From: BOG-908 sp963850605
GTDB taxonomy: Bacteria > Pseudomonadota > Alphaproteobacteria > Acetobacterales > Acetobacteraceae
Direction of reading: 5' to 3'
Assembly: GCA_963850605.1 (NCBI GenBank)
Contig: CAWKLX010000002.1
Coordinates: 1-64,000, forward strand
DNA: 64,000 bases
Shown here: positions 1 through 8,038 of the stretch, one piece after another
Position numbering within the stretch: position 1 is the stretch's first letter
How the letters are laid out: each line of letters starts with the position of its first letter
Translations under genes and position numbers: made by a program
Notes under the pieces: model-generated
Database searches by the model: none
What the model was told of the DNA's origin: nothing
The model's input: the letters and a program-made list of their open reading frames with translations, nothing else

Positions 1-2
1 AC

Positions 3-950
3 GTCCGTCCGGCCGCGCTGCCGAGGCCCGCGGCCGGGGCGGGGGTGCCGGTTGTCCAAACCTCGCCGCCCGCGCAGGCTGTTCAGGCCCCGCCGCCGCC
101 CGTATTGGCCTTGGCCACAGCGGCGCCGCATGTGCCGCGCGTGACGCCGCCGACTTCGGCATTAGGCGCGCCGCCCGCCAGCCAGCCCGCCCCACCGGCG
201 ATAATCGACCCGCCCTTCAACCCGGTGCCGCTGGCCGGTGGCGCCCCGGCCTATCCGGCCAGCCTTGCCGCGGACGGGCGCCCTGGCCGGGTTGTGGTCA
301 CCTGCCAGATAATGGCCGACGGAAGACCGCAATCCTGCCACGCCGGTCCGGCCAAAGGCGGCCCCGCCTTCTCGGCCGCCGTGCTCGCCTGGCTCGACCG
401 CGGGCAGGTGCGCTATCGGCCCCTCATGCAGCACGGCCGGCCGGTGGCAGGCATTCGCAGCTGGCCAATCTCGATCGAGGAGCCGGCGGCGCTGCTGGCC
501 CAGGCGCGCCAACAAGCGCTGGTGGCCGCCGACTCGCCGCCCGTCGATCCAACCCGACGCCCGCCGCCGCCGGCGCCGCCGGCCGCACAGATTCCGACCC
601 GATCCAATATCCAGCCCGTGGTGGCACGGCTGCCACTCGCGCCGGCCGCCTCGGCCACGCCCGCCGACCGGCCTTTCTCAACCCATGTCCTGCAGGGGGG
701 TCAACCCGAATATCCGGCGATCTACACCGAGAGCCGGCCCGGTAGCGTGACCGTCCGTTGCAAAATCGAAACGAATGGCGCGCCCAGCGATTGCGAATTG
801 GTGCACCAGTCCGGCGGGTCTTCGTTCGGTCAGTCTGTACAGAACTGGTTGCGTTTCGGTCATGTCCGGTTCGCGCCGATCATTGCCGATGGTCATCCGG
901 TATCACGGGTTCAAACCTGGACGGTGACGTTCAAACCGCCGACGCAATAA
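3..950 (+). CDS. Protein with two TonB C-terminal-like domains (5' end outside window)
   Basis: The frame is open from base 3 and has no convincing start inside the window, so the N-terminus lies upstream. The visible part is a Pro/Ala-rich linker followed by two copies of a TonB_C-like fold at about 225-486 and 685-940. Both copies share GG.P.YP at the start, a G.V.V.C.I strand, a Cys about ten residues later, and a conserved RF/RP.I..G.PV ending. A second Pro-rich linker joins them. TonB_C domains normally contact TonB-dependent receptors or act in periplasmic energy transduction. The added Cys pair suggests a disulfide within each copy. No exbB, exbD or receptor gene is visible nearby, so the partner is unknown. 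Confidence 0.6.
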   Translation, partial: VRPAALPRPAAGAGVPVVQTSPPAQAVQAPPPPVLALATAAPHVPRVTPPTSALGAPPASQPAPPAIIDPPFNPVPLAGGAPAYPASLAADGRPGRVVVTCQIMADGRPQSCHAGPAKGGPAFSAAVLAWLDRGQVRYRPLMQHGRPVAGIRSWPISIEEPAALLAQARQQALVAADSPPVDPTRRPPPPAPPAAQIPTRSNIQPVVARLPLAPAASATPADRPFSTHVLQGGQPEYPAIYTESRPGSVTVRCKIETNGAPSDCELVHQSGGSSFGQSVQNWLRFGHVRFAPIIADGHPVSRVQTWTVTFKPPTQ

Positions 951-973
951 TTGTCGGCGGTTCGCCAGGGCCG

Positions 974-1270
974 CTATTTCAATACGCTGGCCAGCTTCAT
1001 CGCGTTGGCTGTATTACCCTTGACCTTCAGCTTGCCGGTCATGAACGCCATTGTCGCATCCAGCTGCCCATGCATGATCTTTTCGAGATCCTCGGCGCTG
1101 ATCACGATGGTGGTGTCGGCGTCGTCATCCTCGTGGGTCATCACGGCCGGTGTCTGCGTGCCGTCGACGAACAGCCGGTCCGTGCCGAAATCGAATTTCA
1201 GCTTGGCGCCGAGCTCGCTAAACTGGGGCAGACGGCCGGCGAAGGCGGTCTCGATGTCGGCGACGCTCAT
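974..1270 (-). CDS. SCP2 sterol-binding domain protein
   Basis: This 98-residue protein consists of a single SCP2-like domain. The typical ending is present: a Gly-rich GKLKVKGN.. strand followed by an AMKLASVLK helix, and DTTIVISAEDLEKIMHGQL in the middle. Family members bind fatty-acyl or sterol-like lipids in a hydrophobic tunnel, and bacterial stand-alone forms are cytoplasmic and of unclear role. The ATG start leaves 71 bases before the divergent nagA. It converges with the TonB_C gene, whose stop lies 23 bases away. The family call is secure; the ligand is unknown. Confidence 0.8.
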   Translation of the reverse strand: MSVADIETAFAGRLPQFSELGAKLKFDFGTDRLFVDGTQTPAVMTHEDDDADTTIVISAEDLEKIMHGQLDATMAFMTGKLKVKGNTANAMKLASVLK

Positions 1271-1341
1271 CAGCTAAATTCCCGCGAAATGTTCGGCCGG
1301 AGGCTAGCGGCGCAGCCGAACACTGTAAACCAAGCGGCCCC

Positions 1342-2508
1342 ATGTTCCTGACAGGGGCAGATATCCTGGCCGATGGCGTCCTGTCCGGCCACGGCGTGCT
1401 GATCCGCGGTCGAACGATCGTCGCGGTTCTGCCGGATACCGACCAGCCAGCCGCCCACCGGATCGGATTGCCGTCAGGCACCCTGCTCGCCCCGGGGCTG
1501 CTGGACATCCAGGTCAACGGCGGCGGCGGGGTGCTGTTCAACGACACGCCGACGCACGAGGCCGCCCTCGCCATTGCCGCCGCCCACCGGCATCTGGGCA
1601 CCACCTCCATCCTGCCGACCTTGATTACGGATACGCCGGCCAAAATGCGCGCCGCGGCGTCCGCCATGCGCGCGATCGCTGCACGCGACGGGCCGCTGGC
1701 CGGCATTCATTTCGAAGGTCCATTCCTGTCGCCGGCCCGTCCGGGCGTGCACGACCCCGACTGGGTCCGCCGGCCCGATGAGGCCGACCTGGCCATGCTC
1801 GCGGACCTCGCTGAGAATTGGGACGGCCAAGTGCTGCTGACCATCGCACCCGAGATGGTCGACGATACGGCCCTGCGCCGGCTTGCGTGCGCCGGCGTGG
1901 TCCTCTCGGCGGGGCACAGCGCAGCCAGCTTCGAACGCGCGGAAGAGGCGCTGGCAGCCGGCGTCACCGGCTTCACCCATCTTTACAATGCCATGCCACC
2001 TTCGGCTGCCCGCGCCCCGGGAATCGTGACGGCCGCCCTGCTGGACCAGGCGAGCTGGTGCGGTGTCATCGCAGACGGCATTCACGTGCATCCGGCCATG
2101 CTGCGTCTGCTGCTCGCCAGCAAGCCGGACCGGACCTTGCTGGTCTCCGATGCCATGCCGCCCACCGGCACCACGCTCAGCCATTTCGTCCTGCAGGGCC
2201 GCCGGATCGAGCGCCGCGATGGCCGGCTGGTGACGGTGGATGGCACACTCGCCGGCGCCGATATCTGTCTGGCCGACGCTGTGCGGTTCCTGGTGCGCAC
2301 GTGTGCCGTGCCGCCCGCGCAGGCGCTGGCGATGGCCAGCGCCGCCCCGGCGGCATTTCTGGGCTTGCCGTATCTTGGCCGTATTGCGCCTGGGGCCCGG
2401 GCCGACCTTGTGCTGTTCACGCCCGGGCTTGAGGTGCTGGGCACCTGGCTGGCGGGTCACTGGCAAGGCGAGCCGGGCGTTCTGACAGGGTCGGCGAACG
2501 CCGCGTGA
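1342..2508 (+). CDS. nagA: N-acetylglucosamine-6-phosphate deacetylase
   Basis: The gene encodes a 388-residue amidohydrolase that removes acetate from GlcNAc-6-phosphate, feeding amino sugars to glucosamine-6-phosphate during cell-wall recycling or chitin use. Visible signatures are the metal-binding GIHFEGPFLSP near residues 121-131, GHS near 189, THLYNAM near 212, and the DAMPPTGT loop that carries the catalytic Asp near 270. Length matches the family (about 380). It overlaps the next gene by four bases (GTGA), which suggests translational coupling. No nagB or sugar transporter is adjacent, so the pathway is only partly represented here. Confidence 0.9.
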   Translation: MFLTGADILADGVLSGHGVLIRGRTIVAVLPDTDQPAAHRIGLPSGTLLAPGLLDIQVNGGGGVLFNDTPTHEAALAIAAAHRHLGTTSILPTLITDTPAKMRAAASAMRAIAARDGPLAGIHFEGPFLSPARPGVHDPDWVRRPDEADLAMLADLAENWDGQVLLTIAPEMVDDTALRRLACAGVVLSAGHSAASFERAEEALAAGVTGFTHLYNAMPPSAARAPGIVTAALLDQASWCGVIADGIHVHPAMLRLLLASKPDRTLLVSDAMPPTGTTLSHFVLQGRRIERRDGRLVTVDGTLAGADICLADAVRFLVRTCAVPPAQALAMASAAPAAFLGLPYLGRIAPGARADLVLFTPGLEVLGTWLAGHWQGEPGVLTGSANAA

Positions 2509-3476
2509 GCGAGGCGGACATCGCGCGTTTCGCCGGTTATGTCGCCACGCTCGGCCGTGGCCCCGGTCGGTCGCGCCCGCTCACCCGGACCGAAGCAGGC
2601 GACGCGATGGCCATGCTGCTGGCCGGCATCCCGGACCGGCTTCAGGTCGGCGCGTTCCTGATGCTGCTGCGCTACCGCGGCGAGGATGCCGATGAGATCG
2701 CCGGCTTGGTCGAGGGTGCCCAACCGGCGACGCAGGTGCTGGGCGCAGAGGTTGATCTCGACTGGCCGTCTTATGGTGCCGGGCGAACCCGCGACGCCCC
2801 CTGGTTCCTGCTGGCGGCGCTCGCCTTGGCCGCGTCCGGCACGCGCGTGCTGATGCATGGCACCAACGAGTTTTCCAGTGGTATGTCCGTGCCCGGCGCC
2901 CTGGCCAGGCTTGGCCGCACACCGGCCGGCTCGGTGGACGAGGCGCGGTCGCAGCTCGCGCGCGACAATTTTTCTTATTTGCCGATCGAGGTGCTGAGCC
3001 CGCCTTTGGCCGGGTTGCTCGGTCTGCGCCGGCTGCTGGGCCTGCGCTCGCCAATCAACACGGTGGCCCGCCTGCTCAACCCGGCGCAGGCCCCGGCCGG
3101 CGTCGATGGCGTGTTCCACCCGCCTTATATCGAGGTGCACCTAGCCGCCGCCGAACGCCTGGGCCGGGCAAGGCTGCTCGTGCTGAAGGGCGGCGGTGGC
3201 GAGGCGGAGCGCACGCCGCACCGCCCCGTGACCGCGCATCTGTGGTCAGGCCGGGCCGGGCGCACCGCGTTTTTGCTGCCGGCGATCTCCGCCCCGCCCG
3301 TGCCGGGCCGCGTCGAGCCGGAGATCGCGGCCATGTGGCAGGGCACCGCGCAGGATCCCGACGTCGAGTCCCGGGTGACCGCCACCATAGCGCTTGGCCT
3401 GCTCGCAATCGGCGGGGGCGGCGACGAGGATGCTTCCGGCATCTGGGCCGCCCGCCATGCGATCAGCGCTCAGTGA
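2505..3476 (+). CDS. TrpD-like glycosyl transferase family protein (YbiB type)
   Basis: This 323-residue protein resembles anthranilate phosphoribosyltransferase but belongs to the TrpD2/YbiB branch. The N-terminal helical domain carries LTRTEAGDAMAMLLAG and LMLLRYRGEDADEI, and a phosphoribosyl-binding-like stretch HGTNEFSSG follows. The true TrpD signature GTGGD is absent; it is present in the real trpD at 26.3-27.3 kb. E. coli YbiB binds nucleic acid and has no known catalytic activity. The GTG start overlaps the nagA stop. The 3' end overlaps the convergent P450 gene by 14 bases. Confidence 0.75.
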   Translation: MSEADIARFAGYVATLGRGPGRSRPLTRTEAGDAMAMLLAGIPDRLQVGAFLMLLRYRGEDADEIAGLVEGAQPATQVLGAEVDLDWPSYGAGRTRDAPWFLLAALALAASGTRVLMHGTNEFSSGMSVPGALARLGRTPAGSVDEARSQLARDNFSYLPIEVLSPPLAGLLGLRRLLGLRSPINTVARLLNPAQAPAGVDGVFHPPYIEVHLAAAERLGRARLLVLKGGGGEAERTPHRPVTAHLWSGRAGRTAFLLPAISAPPVPGRVEPEIAAMWQGTAQDPDVESRVTATIALGLLAIGGGGDEDASGIWAARHAISAQ

Positions 3477-4821
3477 CGATGAAGCGGACGGGCCGGTCGG
3501 GTTGTGTGGTGACGATGCCCCGCGGCACGACCTGCCCGGTGCCGGCGAGCGTCACACGGAAGCGGGCAAGCAGCCGGGCCAGAACGAGCACCGCCTCCGT
3601 CAGCGCGAACTGCGCCCCTACGCAAATGCGCGGGCCGGCACCGAACGGCATATACGAATAGCGCTCGGGCGCAGGCGCCCCTGGCGCGAACCGGTCCGGA
3701 TCGAACGCGTCCGGTGCGTGCCAGCGCGCACGATGGCGGTGCAGCACCCAGGGGCTGATCGTGATGGTGGTGCCGGACGCCACGTCGTGGCCCATGATGC
3801 TGTCGGCCGCCAGCGCCTGGCGCACGATCAGGAAGGCCGGCGGATAGAGCCGCAGTGCCTCGTCCACATGCGCGCGCACTGCAGGCAGGTGCGCGAGAGC
3901 CGCCGCGGCGTGGTCCGCGTCGAGCTCGACACCGGATACCTCGTGCGCCAGCCTTTCCTGTTGTTCGGGATAAAGCGCCGCCAGATACACCGACCAGAAC
4001 AGGGTGACGGCGGTCGTTTCGTGGCCGGCCAGGATCATCGTGCTGACCTCGTCGCGCAATTGCGCGTGGTCGAAACCGGCGCCGGTTTCCGGATCGCGCG
4101 CGGCCGAGAGCAGGTCGAACAGGTCGCGGGCGCGGTCCTGGGCGGGCGGGTAGGCGGCGCGCACCGCGATCAGTCGGTCGAGAAACGCCAGCCATTGCGT
4201 GCGGAAGGCGGCGCGGCCGCGATCGGCGATCGAGGGCACGTGCTCCGGCAGCAGCATGTCGAGAATGCCCGGCTGGGCGTAGCGCAGGCCGTAGCTGAGC
4301 AGCAGGCCGCGCAATTCGGCGGCGAAACCGGACATTTCGAGCGAGAACATCGACTGTCCGGCGATGGCCAGCGCCAGATGCTGCAAATGCGGCAGCAGCT
4401 CCAACGGGCGATGGGTAAGGCGTGCGAGTTCATCCTCCTTGGCGGCGCTGGCGGCGACGACGTGCTGGGCCAGGATCGGCATGGTGCGCGGCACGAGTGC
4501 GGGCGCGATGGTGCGGCGCTGGTGCCGCCAGGCCTCGCCTTCGGCCAGGAACAGGCCGCCGCCCAGAATGGGTTGCAGCACGCGTCTTGTCTGCGGGTTG
4601 CGCTGGTAGTTTTCGGCGTTGCCGACCAGCACGTGGCGGATCGCCTCGGGCGCGTTCAGCATCATCTGCGCGCGGCCCAGAAAACGGCCTGGCATGACTT
4701 CCAGCTCGTAGGCCGGCTCCCCCCATAGCTCAAGAAAATTGCGCCGCAGCACGAGAAAGGACTCCAACTGCGTACGCAGGCGCGTGGGGTAGGGCGGACG
4801 CGGGGGCAGAGTTTGCAACAT
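3463..4821 (-). CDS. Cytochrome P450
   Basis: A soluble bacterial P450 of about 452 residues. The I-helix oxygen-activation motif AGHETTAV is present near residue 265, ExxR as EALR near 320, and the haem-binding loop FGAGPRICVGAQ near 400 with its Cys ligand. No membrane anchor is seen, so it should depend on soluble ferredoxin partners, none of which are adjacent. The substrate cannot be read from sequence. I chose the ATG at 4821 because the product then starts with the Pro-rich region typical of the family; an in-frame start at 4854 would add 11 residues. It converges with and slightly overlaps the TrpD-like gene. Confidence 0.88.
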   Translation of the reverse strand: MLQTLPPRPPYPTRLRTQLESFLVLRRNFLELWGEPAYELEVMPGRFLGRAQMMLNAPEAIRHVLVGNAENYQRNPQTRRVLQPILGGGLFLAEGEAWRHQRRTIAPALVPRTMPILAQHVVAASAAKEDELARLTHRPLELLPHLQHLALAIAGQSMFSLEMSGFAAELRGLLLSYGLRYAQPGILDMLLPEHVPSIADRGRAAFRTQWLAFLDRLIAVRAAYPPAQDRARDLFDLLSAARDPETGAGFDHAQLRDEVSTMILAGHETTAVTLFWSVYLAALYPEQQERLAHEVSGVELDADHAAAALAHLPAVRAHVDEALRLYPPAFLIVRQALAADSIMGHDVASGTTITISPWVLHRHRARWHAPDAFDPDRFAPGAPAPERYSYMPFGAGPRICVGAQFALTEAVLVLARLLARFRVTLAGTGQVVPRGIVTTQPDRPVRFIVTER

Positions 4822-5117
4822 GGGGTTCACATGGCGCGATAAGACGGCGATCAAAGCACCGCGTGTGTAATCGTTGAACCGAATTGCCGTTCGCCGATAC
4901 CGTCACGGCATGGATACGCTGACCGCAACACTTCTTGGCGAGGTGCTGTTGTCGGCCCACCGGCAAGCCCGGCGAGACGCTGCGATCGGAACAGGGATGA
5001 ACCCAAAAATCTTCCCGGCGGTCTGCCCGTGGATCTACGAACAAGCCGTCGCTCCGCATTTCTGGCCCGACTGACGCAAGAACTTGCGACGATGACACGC
5101 GCCTGAGACAAGGCGGC

Positions 5118-6491
5118 ATGTCAGCCACCGCCGATCTCGACCGACCGGCGTCAGCCGGAACGTATGCGTCGCATGTGCGCGCGACCGTTTGGATCAGCGC
5201 GCCGATCGCGGCGGCCCTGCTGTCGGAAATCGGCATGGGGTTGATCACCACTCTCATGCTGGGCGGCATCAGCGACCGTGCGCTGGCGGCCGGCGCATTC
5301 GCCACCAACGTGTTCATCACCGCGCTGCTGATTTTGCAGGGCGCGCTCTCGGGCGTCAGCGTGCTGGCGGCCGACCGGCTGGGGGCGGGCCGCCCGGGCG
5401 AGGTGCCGGCGATCTACTGGTCGGGCGTGGCGCTGGCGATCGGGCTGGCGGTGCCGCTCTTCGCCGCGCTCAGCCTGTGCGGGCCGGTGCTGCGCGCGCT
5501 GGGTCAGCCGGCACCGCTGGTCGCCGATGTCATGGTCTATCTGCGTGTGTTGCGCTGGGCGGTGCCGGCCGGCGTGGTCGGCATCGGCATGATGCGCCAC
5601 GTACTGCCGGCGCTCGGGCTGCAACGCCTGCTGCTCTGGGTAATGCCGTGCGGGGTCCTGCTCCATGCCGCACTCAACTCTCTGTTCATTCGTGGCGGCC
5701 TCGGTGTGCCGGCGCTGGGTTTTGAAGGCTCGGCGCTGGCCAGTGTCGCGAGCCTGTCCACAGTCGCCGTCTGCATGCTGGCCGTGCTGCACGGCCCCCG
5801 CTTCGGCGTGCATGTCTCGCCGGCCCGGCCGCGTGGCAAGCATGTCTGGCGGCTGGTGGCTCTGGGCTTGCCGTCCTCCGGAATCGTGGCCGTGGAATCG
5901 CTTCTGTTCCTGGCCACCGGCGTATTGGCCGGCGCGCTGGGGCCGACGGTGCTGGCCGCGCATATGATCGCGCTCAGCGTGGCCAGCGTCGCCTTCATGG
6001 TGCCGCTCGCGATCAGCCAGACGGCGAACGTGCGGGTGGCGACCGCCATGGGCGCGGGCCAACGCGCCGCCGCGCGCCGGGCGGGGTTTTCAGCCATCGC
6101 CGTGGCCGTCGTCTTCATGGCGTGCAGCGCGCTGCTGCTGACTTTGGCGCCGCGCGCGATCGCCGGGCTGTATCTGGGGCCGGTGACGGCGGCCAATGCG
6201 GCGACGGCCGTGTTGACGGTCCGGCTTCTTCACGTCGCCGGGCTGTTCCAGATCGCCGACGGCACGCAGGTGGTCGCCTGCGGCGCGCTGCGCGGGGTGC
6301 AGGACGTGCGCGTGCCGGCGGTGCTGGCCAGCCTGGGTTATTGGGCAGTGGGTTTTCCCGCGGGCTGGTTCCTGGCGCGACAGGCGGGTCTGGGCGCGGT
6401 CGGGCTGTGGTGGGGCCTGTTTGCCGGTCTGGCGAGCGTGGCGGTGGCACTCACCGCCCGCTTCGCGCAGCGCAGCCTCGGGTTTATTTGA
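5118..6491 (+). CDS. MATE family efflux transporter
   Basis: A 457-residue integral membrane protein with about twelve hydrophobic segments arranged as two similar halves, as in NorM/MATE exporters. The first half begins with ISAPIAAALLSEIGMGLITT, and a related SSGIVAVESLLFLATGVLAG opens the second half near residue 255. MATE proteins export cationic drugs or metabolites in exchange for Na+ or H+. The preceding 4822-5117 stretch holds no convincing gene. The 3' end overlaps the convergent secreted repeat-protein gene by eight bases. Confidence 0.88.
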   Translation: MSATADLDRPASAGTYASHVRATVWISAPIAAALLSEIGMGLITTLMLGGISDRALAAGAFATNVFITALLILQGALSGVSVLAADRLGAGRPGEVPAIYWSGVALAIGLAVPLFAALSLCGPVLRALGQPAPLVADVMVYLRVLRWAVPAGVVGIGMMRHVLPALGLQRLLLWVMPCGVLLHAALNSLFIRGGLGVPALGFEGSALASVASLSTVAVCMLAVLHGPRFGVHVSPARPRGKHVWRLVALGLPSSGIVAVESLLFLATGVLAGALGPTVLAAHMIALSVASVAFMVPLAISQTANVRVATAMGAGQRAAARRAGFSAIAVAVVFMACSALLLTLAPRAIAGLYLGPVTAANAATAVLTVRLLHVAGLFQIADGTQVVACGALRGVQDVRVPAVLASLGYWAVGFPAGWFLARQAGLGAVGLWWGLFAGLASVAVALTARFAQRSLGFI

Positions 6492-7761
6492 AGAACACTT
6501 GTGCCGTGACCGTGTTGGCCGTGGCGATGGTGGTGGCGTCGCTATCGGCCAAGCTGCCGGCCGTCATGTCCAGCCCGATCCCGGCGCCGAACGCAAAGCC
6601 GACCGGGCTTTCGTAGCGCGCGCACGAACCGGTCGCGATCACCTCGCGCACGACAGGCGTGCTGGTGCCCACCGACGGGGCCGTCGCCTGGTTGAACAGG
6701 CGGAAATAGGCCGCGGCACCCGAATTGTTGCACACCGAATAGCCGTAGATCATCCCGCCACCCGCCTTCACCAGCGTCGGCATGGCGGACGCGGCCGCGT
6801 TGATGACCGAGACCGGGGTGGCGCCGCCGCTGCTGACCGCCTGCAGGTAGCCCGGCACATTGTTCGCACTCGGCACGGTGACCACGTAGGGGCGCCCGGA
6901 TGTGTCGCATGGCACCGCCCCCTGCTGGCCGGCCGAAAAACTGGGCAGGGCGGTGGCGGCCGTGCAGCCGATGACGACCGTGTTCGTGGCGGTCGCCGCG
7001 GCCGGCGCCACCGGGCCCAGGGCCGCCGTTTGGCCGGCGGCCGTGGCCGCGCCCGACGGCAGCGGCAGGCTGGCGGCGGACACGGGCTGGGTTGCCGGAA
7101 GATTGGTCACGGAGACGGACCCCAGGGCCGCCGTGCCGGCGCCCAGGCTGACGGTGCCGCTGACCGGCTGGGTTGCCGGGAAATTCGACACCGACACCGA
7201 TCCCACCGCGTTCGTGCCGGTGCCGAGGGTGACGGTCGGTGTGCCCGAAATACCAACGTTGCCGCTGACCGGCTGCGTTGGCGGGAAGTTGGACACGGTC
7301 ACCGATCCCACAGCGTTGGTGCCCGTCGCCAGGGTCACGGCAGGTGAGCCGGTCAGGCCGACACTGCCGCTGATCGGCTGCGTCGCCGGAAAATTAGACA
7401 CGGACACCGAACCCACGGCGCTCGCACCGGCGCCCAGCGTGACCGTGGGCGAGCCGACAAGGCCGACCATACCCGAGACGCTAAGCGCGCCGCCGACAAT
7501 CAAGCCGTCCAGCCCCGTATCGGCCACCGGCAGGCGGTTGGTGGCAGACACCGCGGCGCCACCCTGCGTCAGGGACACGGCGCCGGTCGCGCCGCCGCCG
7601 CCGGCGCCGAAATTGCAGGGCTGGACACCGGTGCCGTTCGGGCAGAAGATTGTAACGCCAGGATAACGATTGCGACCGTCGGCCGCCAGGAAGCTGCTTT
7701 GCGCCCTCGCGCTGGCAAAAGCCGTGCAGCCCAGGAGAGCGGCAATGAATTGTGTTCGCAC
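6484..7761 (-). CDS. Secreted protein with phage-fibre-like 35-residue repeats
   Basis: This 425-residue protein opens with a signal peptide (about residues 1-20, ending ASARA) and a Gly-rich region. Residues 99-230 hold three complete 35-residue repeats and one shortened copy, each ending in GSVSVSNFPATQPVSG or a close variant. A C-terminal globular region (about 290-425) contains YGYSVCNNSGAAAYFRLFNQ. Such SNFPATQPVSG repeats with this type of C-terminal domain are typical of phage or prophage structural proteins (established pattern, from memory). Here the gene stands alone, with no other phage genes. Function is unknown; an exported surface or fibre-like protein is the best inference. Confidence 0.65.
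   Translation of the reverse strand: MRTQFIAALLGCTAFASARAQSSFLAADGRNRYPGVTIFCPNGTGVQPCNFGAGGGGATGAVSLTQGGAAVSATNRLPVADTGLDGLIVGGALSVSGMVGLVGSPTVTLGAGASAVGSVSVSNFPATQPISGSVGLTGSPAVTLATGTNAVGSVTVSNFPPTQPVSGNVGISGTPTVTLGTGTNAVGSVSVSNFPATQPVSGTVSLGAGTAALGSVSVTNLPATQPVSAASLPLPSGAATAAGQTAALGPVAPAAATATNTVVIGCTAATALPSFSAGQQGAVPCDTSGRPYVVTVPSANNVPGYLQAVSSGGATPVSVINAAASAMPTLVKAGGGMIYGYSVCNNSGAAAYFRLFNQATAPSVGTSTPVVREVIATGSCARYESPVGFAFGAGIGLDMTAGSLADSDATTIATANTVTAQVFFK
7072..7467 (-). repeat. In-gene tandem repeats, 105 bp unit, 3.8 copies
   Basis: Three 105-base units and one partial 81-base unit lie in tandem inside the secreted-protein gene. Each full unit encodes a stretch starting VG(L/I).G(S/T)P.VTL and ending SNFPATQPVSG. 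The copies differ at many positions, so the array is old or diversified and not a fresh expansion. Confidence 0.85.
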
Positions 7762-7935
7762 GGGTCATTCCCCCAAGAAATTTCGCCGGGGCAGCCTTCG
7801 CCACCTCCCGTCTGGGCCGGAAAATACGGGCGCGAAGCTGATCTAGGCAACGAAAATGTTCTTGAAGTGTTCTTGTGGCCGACTTAGGATGAAGTGGGGT
7901 TCAGCCATCGTGCCAGCGATAGGTGGCCGCCGCCC

Positions 7936-7964
7936 CTTGTGTTGGGATGAGCCGCTCAATACAT
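7936..7964 (+). promoter_or_regulatory. Possible RpoH-type heat-shock promoter for dnaKJ
   Basis: CTTGTGT at 7936-7942 is followed after a 12-13 base spacer by CTCAATACAT. This loosely matches the alphaproteobacterial sigma-32 pattern (CTTG, then a CCCATNT-like -10). It sits 75 bases before the dnaK start. No CIRCE operator is visible. The match is imperfect. Confidence 0.3.
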
Positions 7965-8038
7965 CCCTGGCACATCGTTTTTGAGGGCCGCGTGCGGTGC
8001 TTCGGGCCGCGCCCGGCCGCTTTGGAGGATTTACGCGT

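Noticed and set aside
4874..5074. 66-codon plus-strand frame between the P450 and MATE genes
   Set aside because: No ribosome site, no conserved motif, and codon usage unlike the neighbours; treated as non-coding.
7072..7467. Regular repeats considered as a CRISPR array
   Set aside because: The 105-base units have no spacers and encode protein repeats in one frame.
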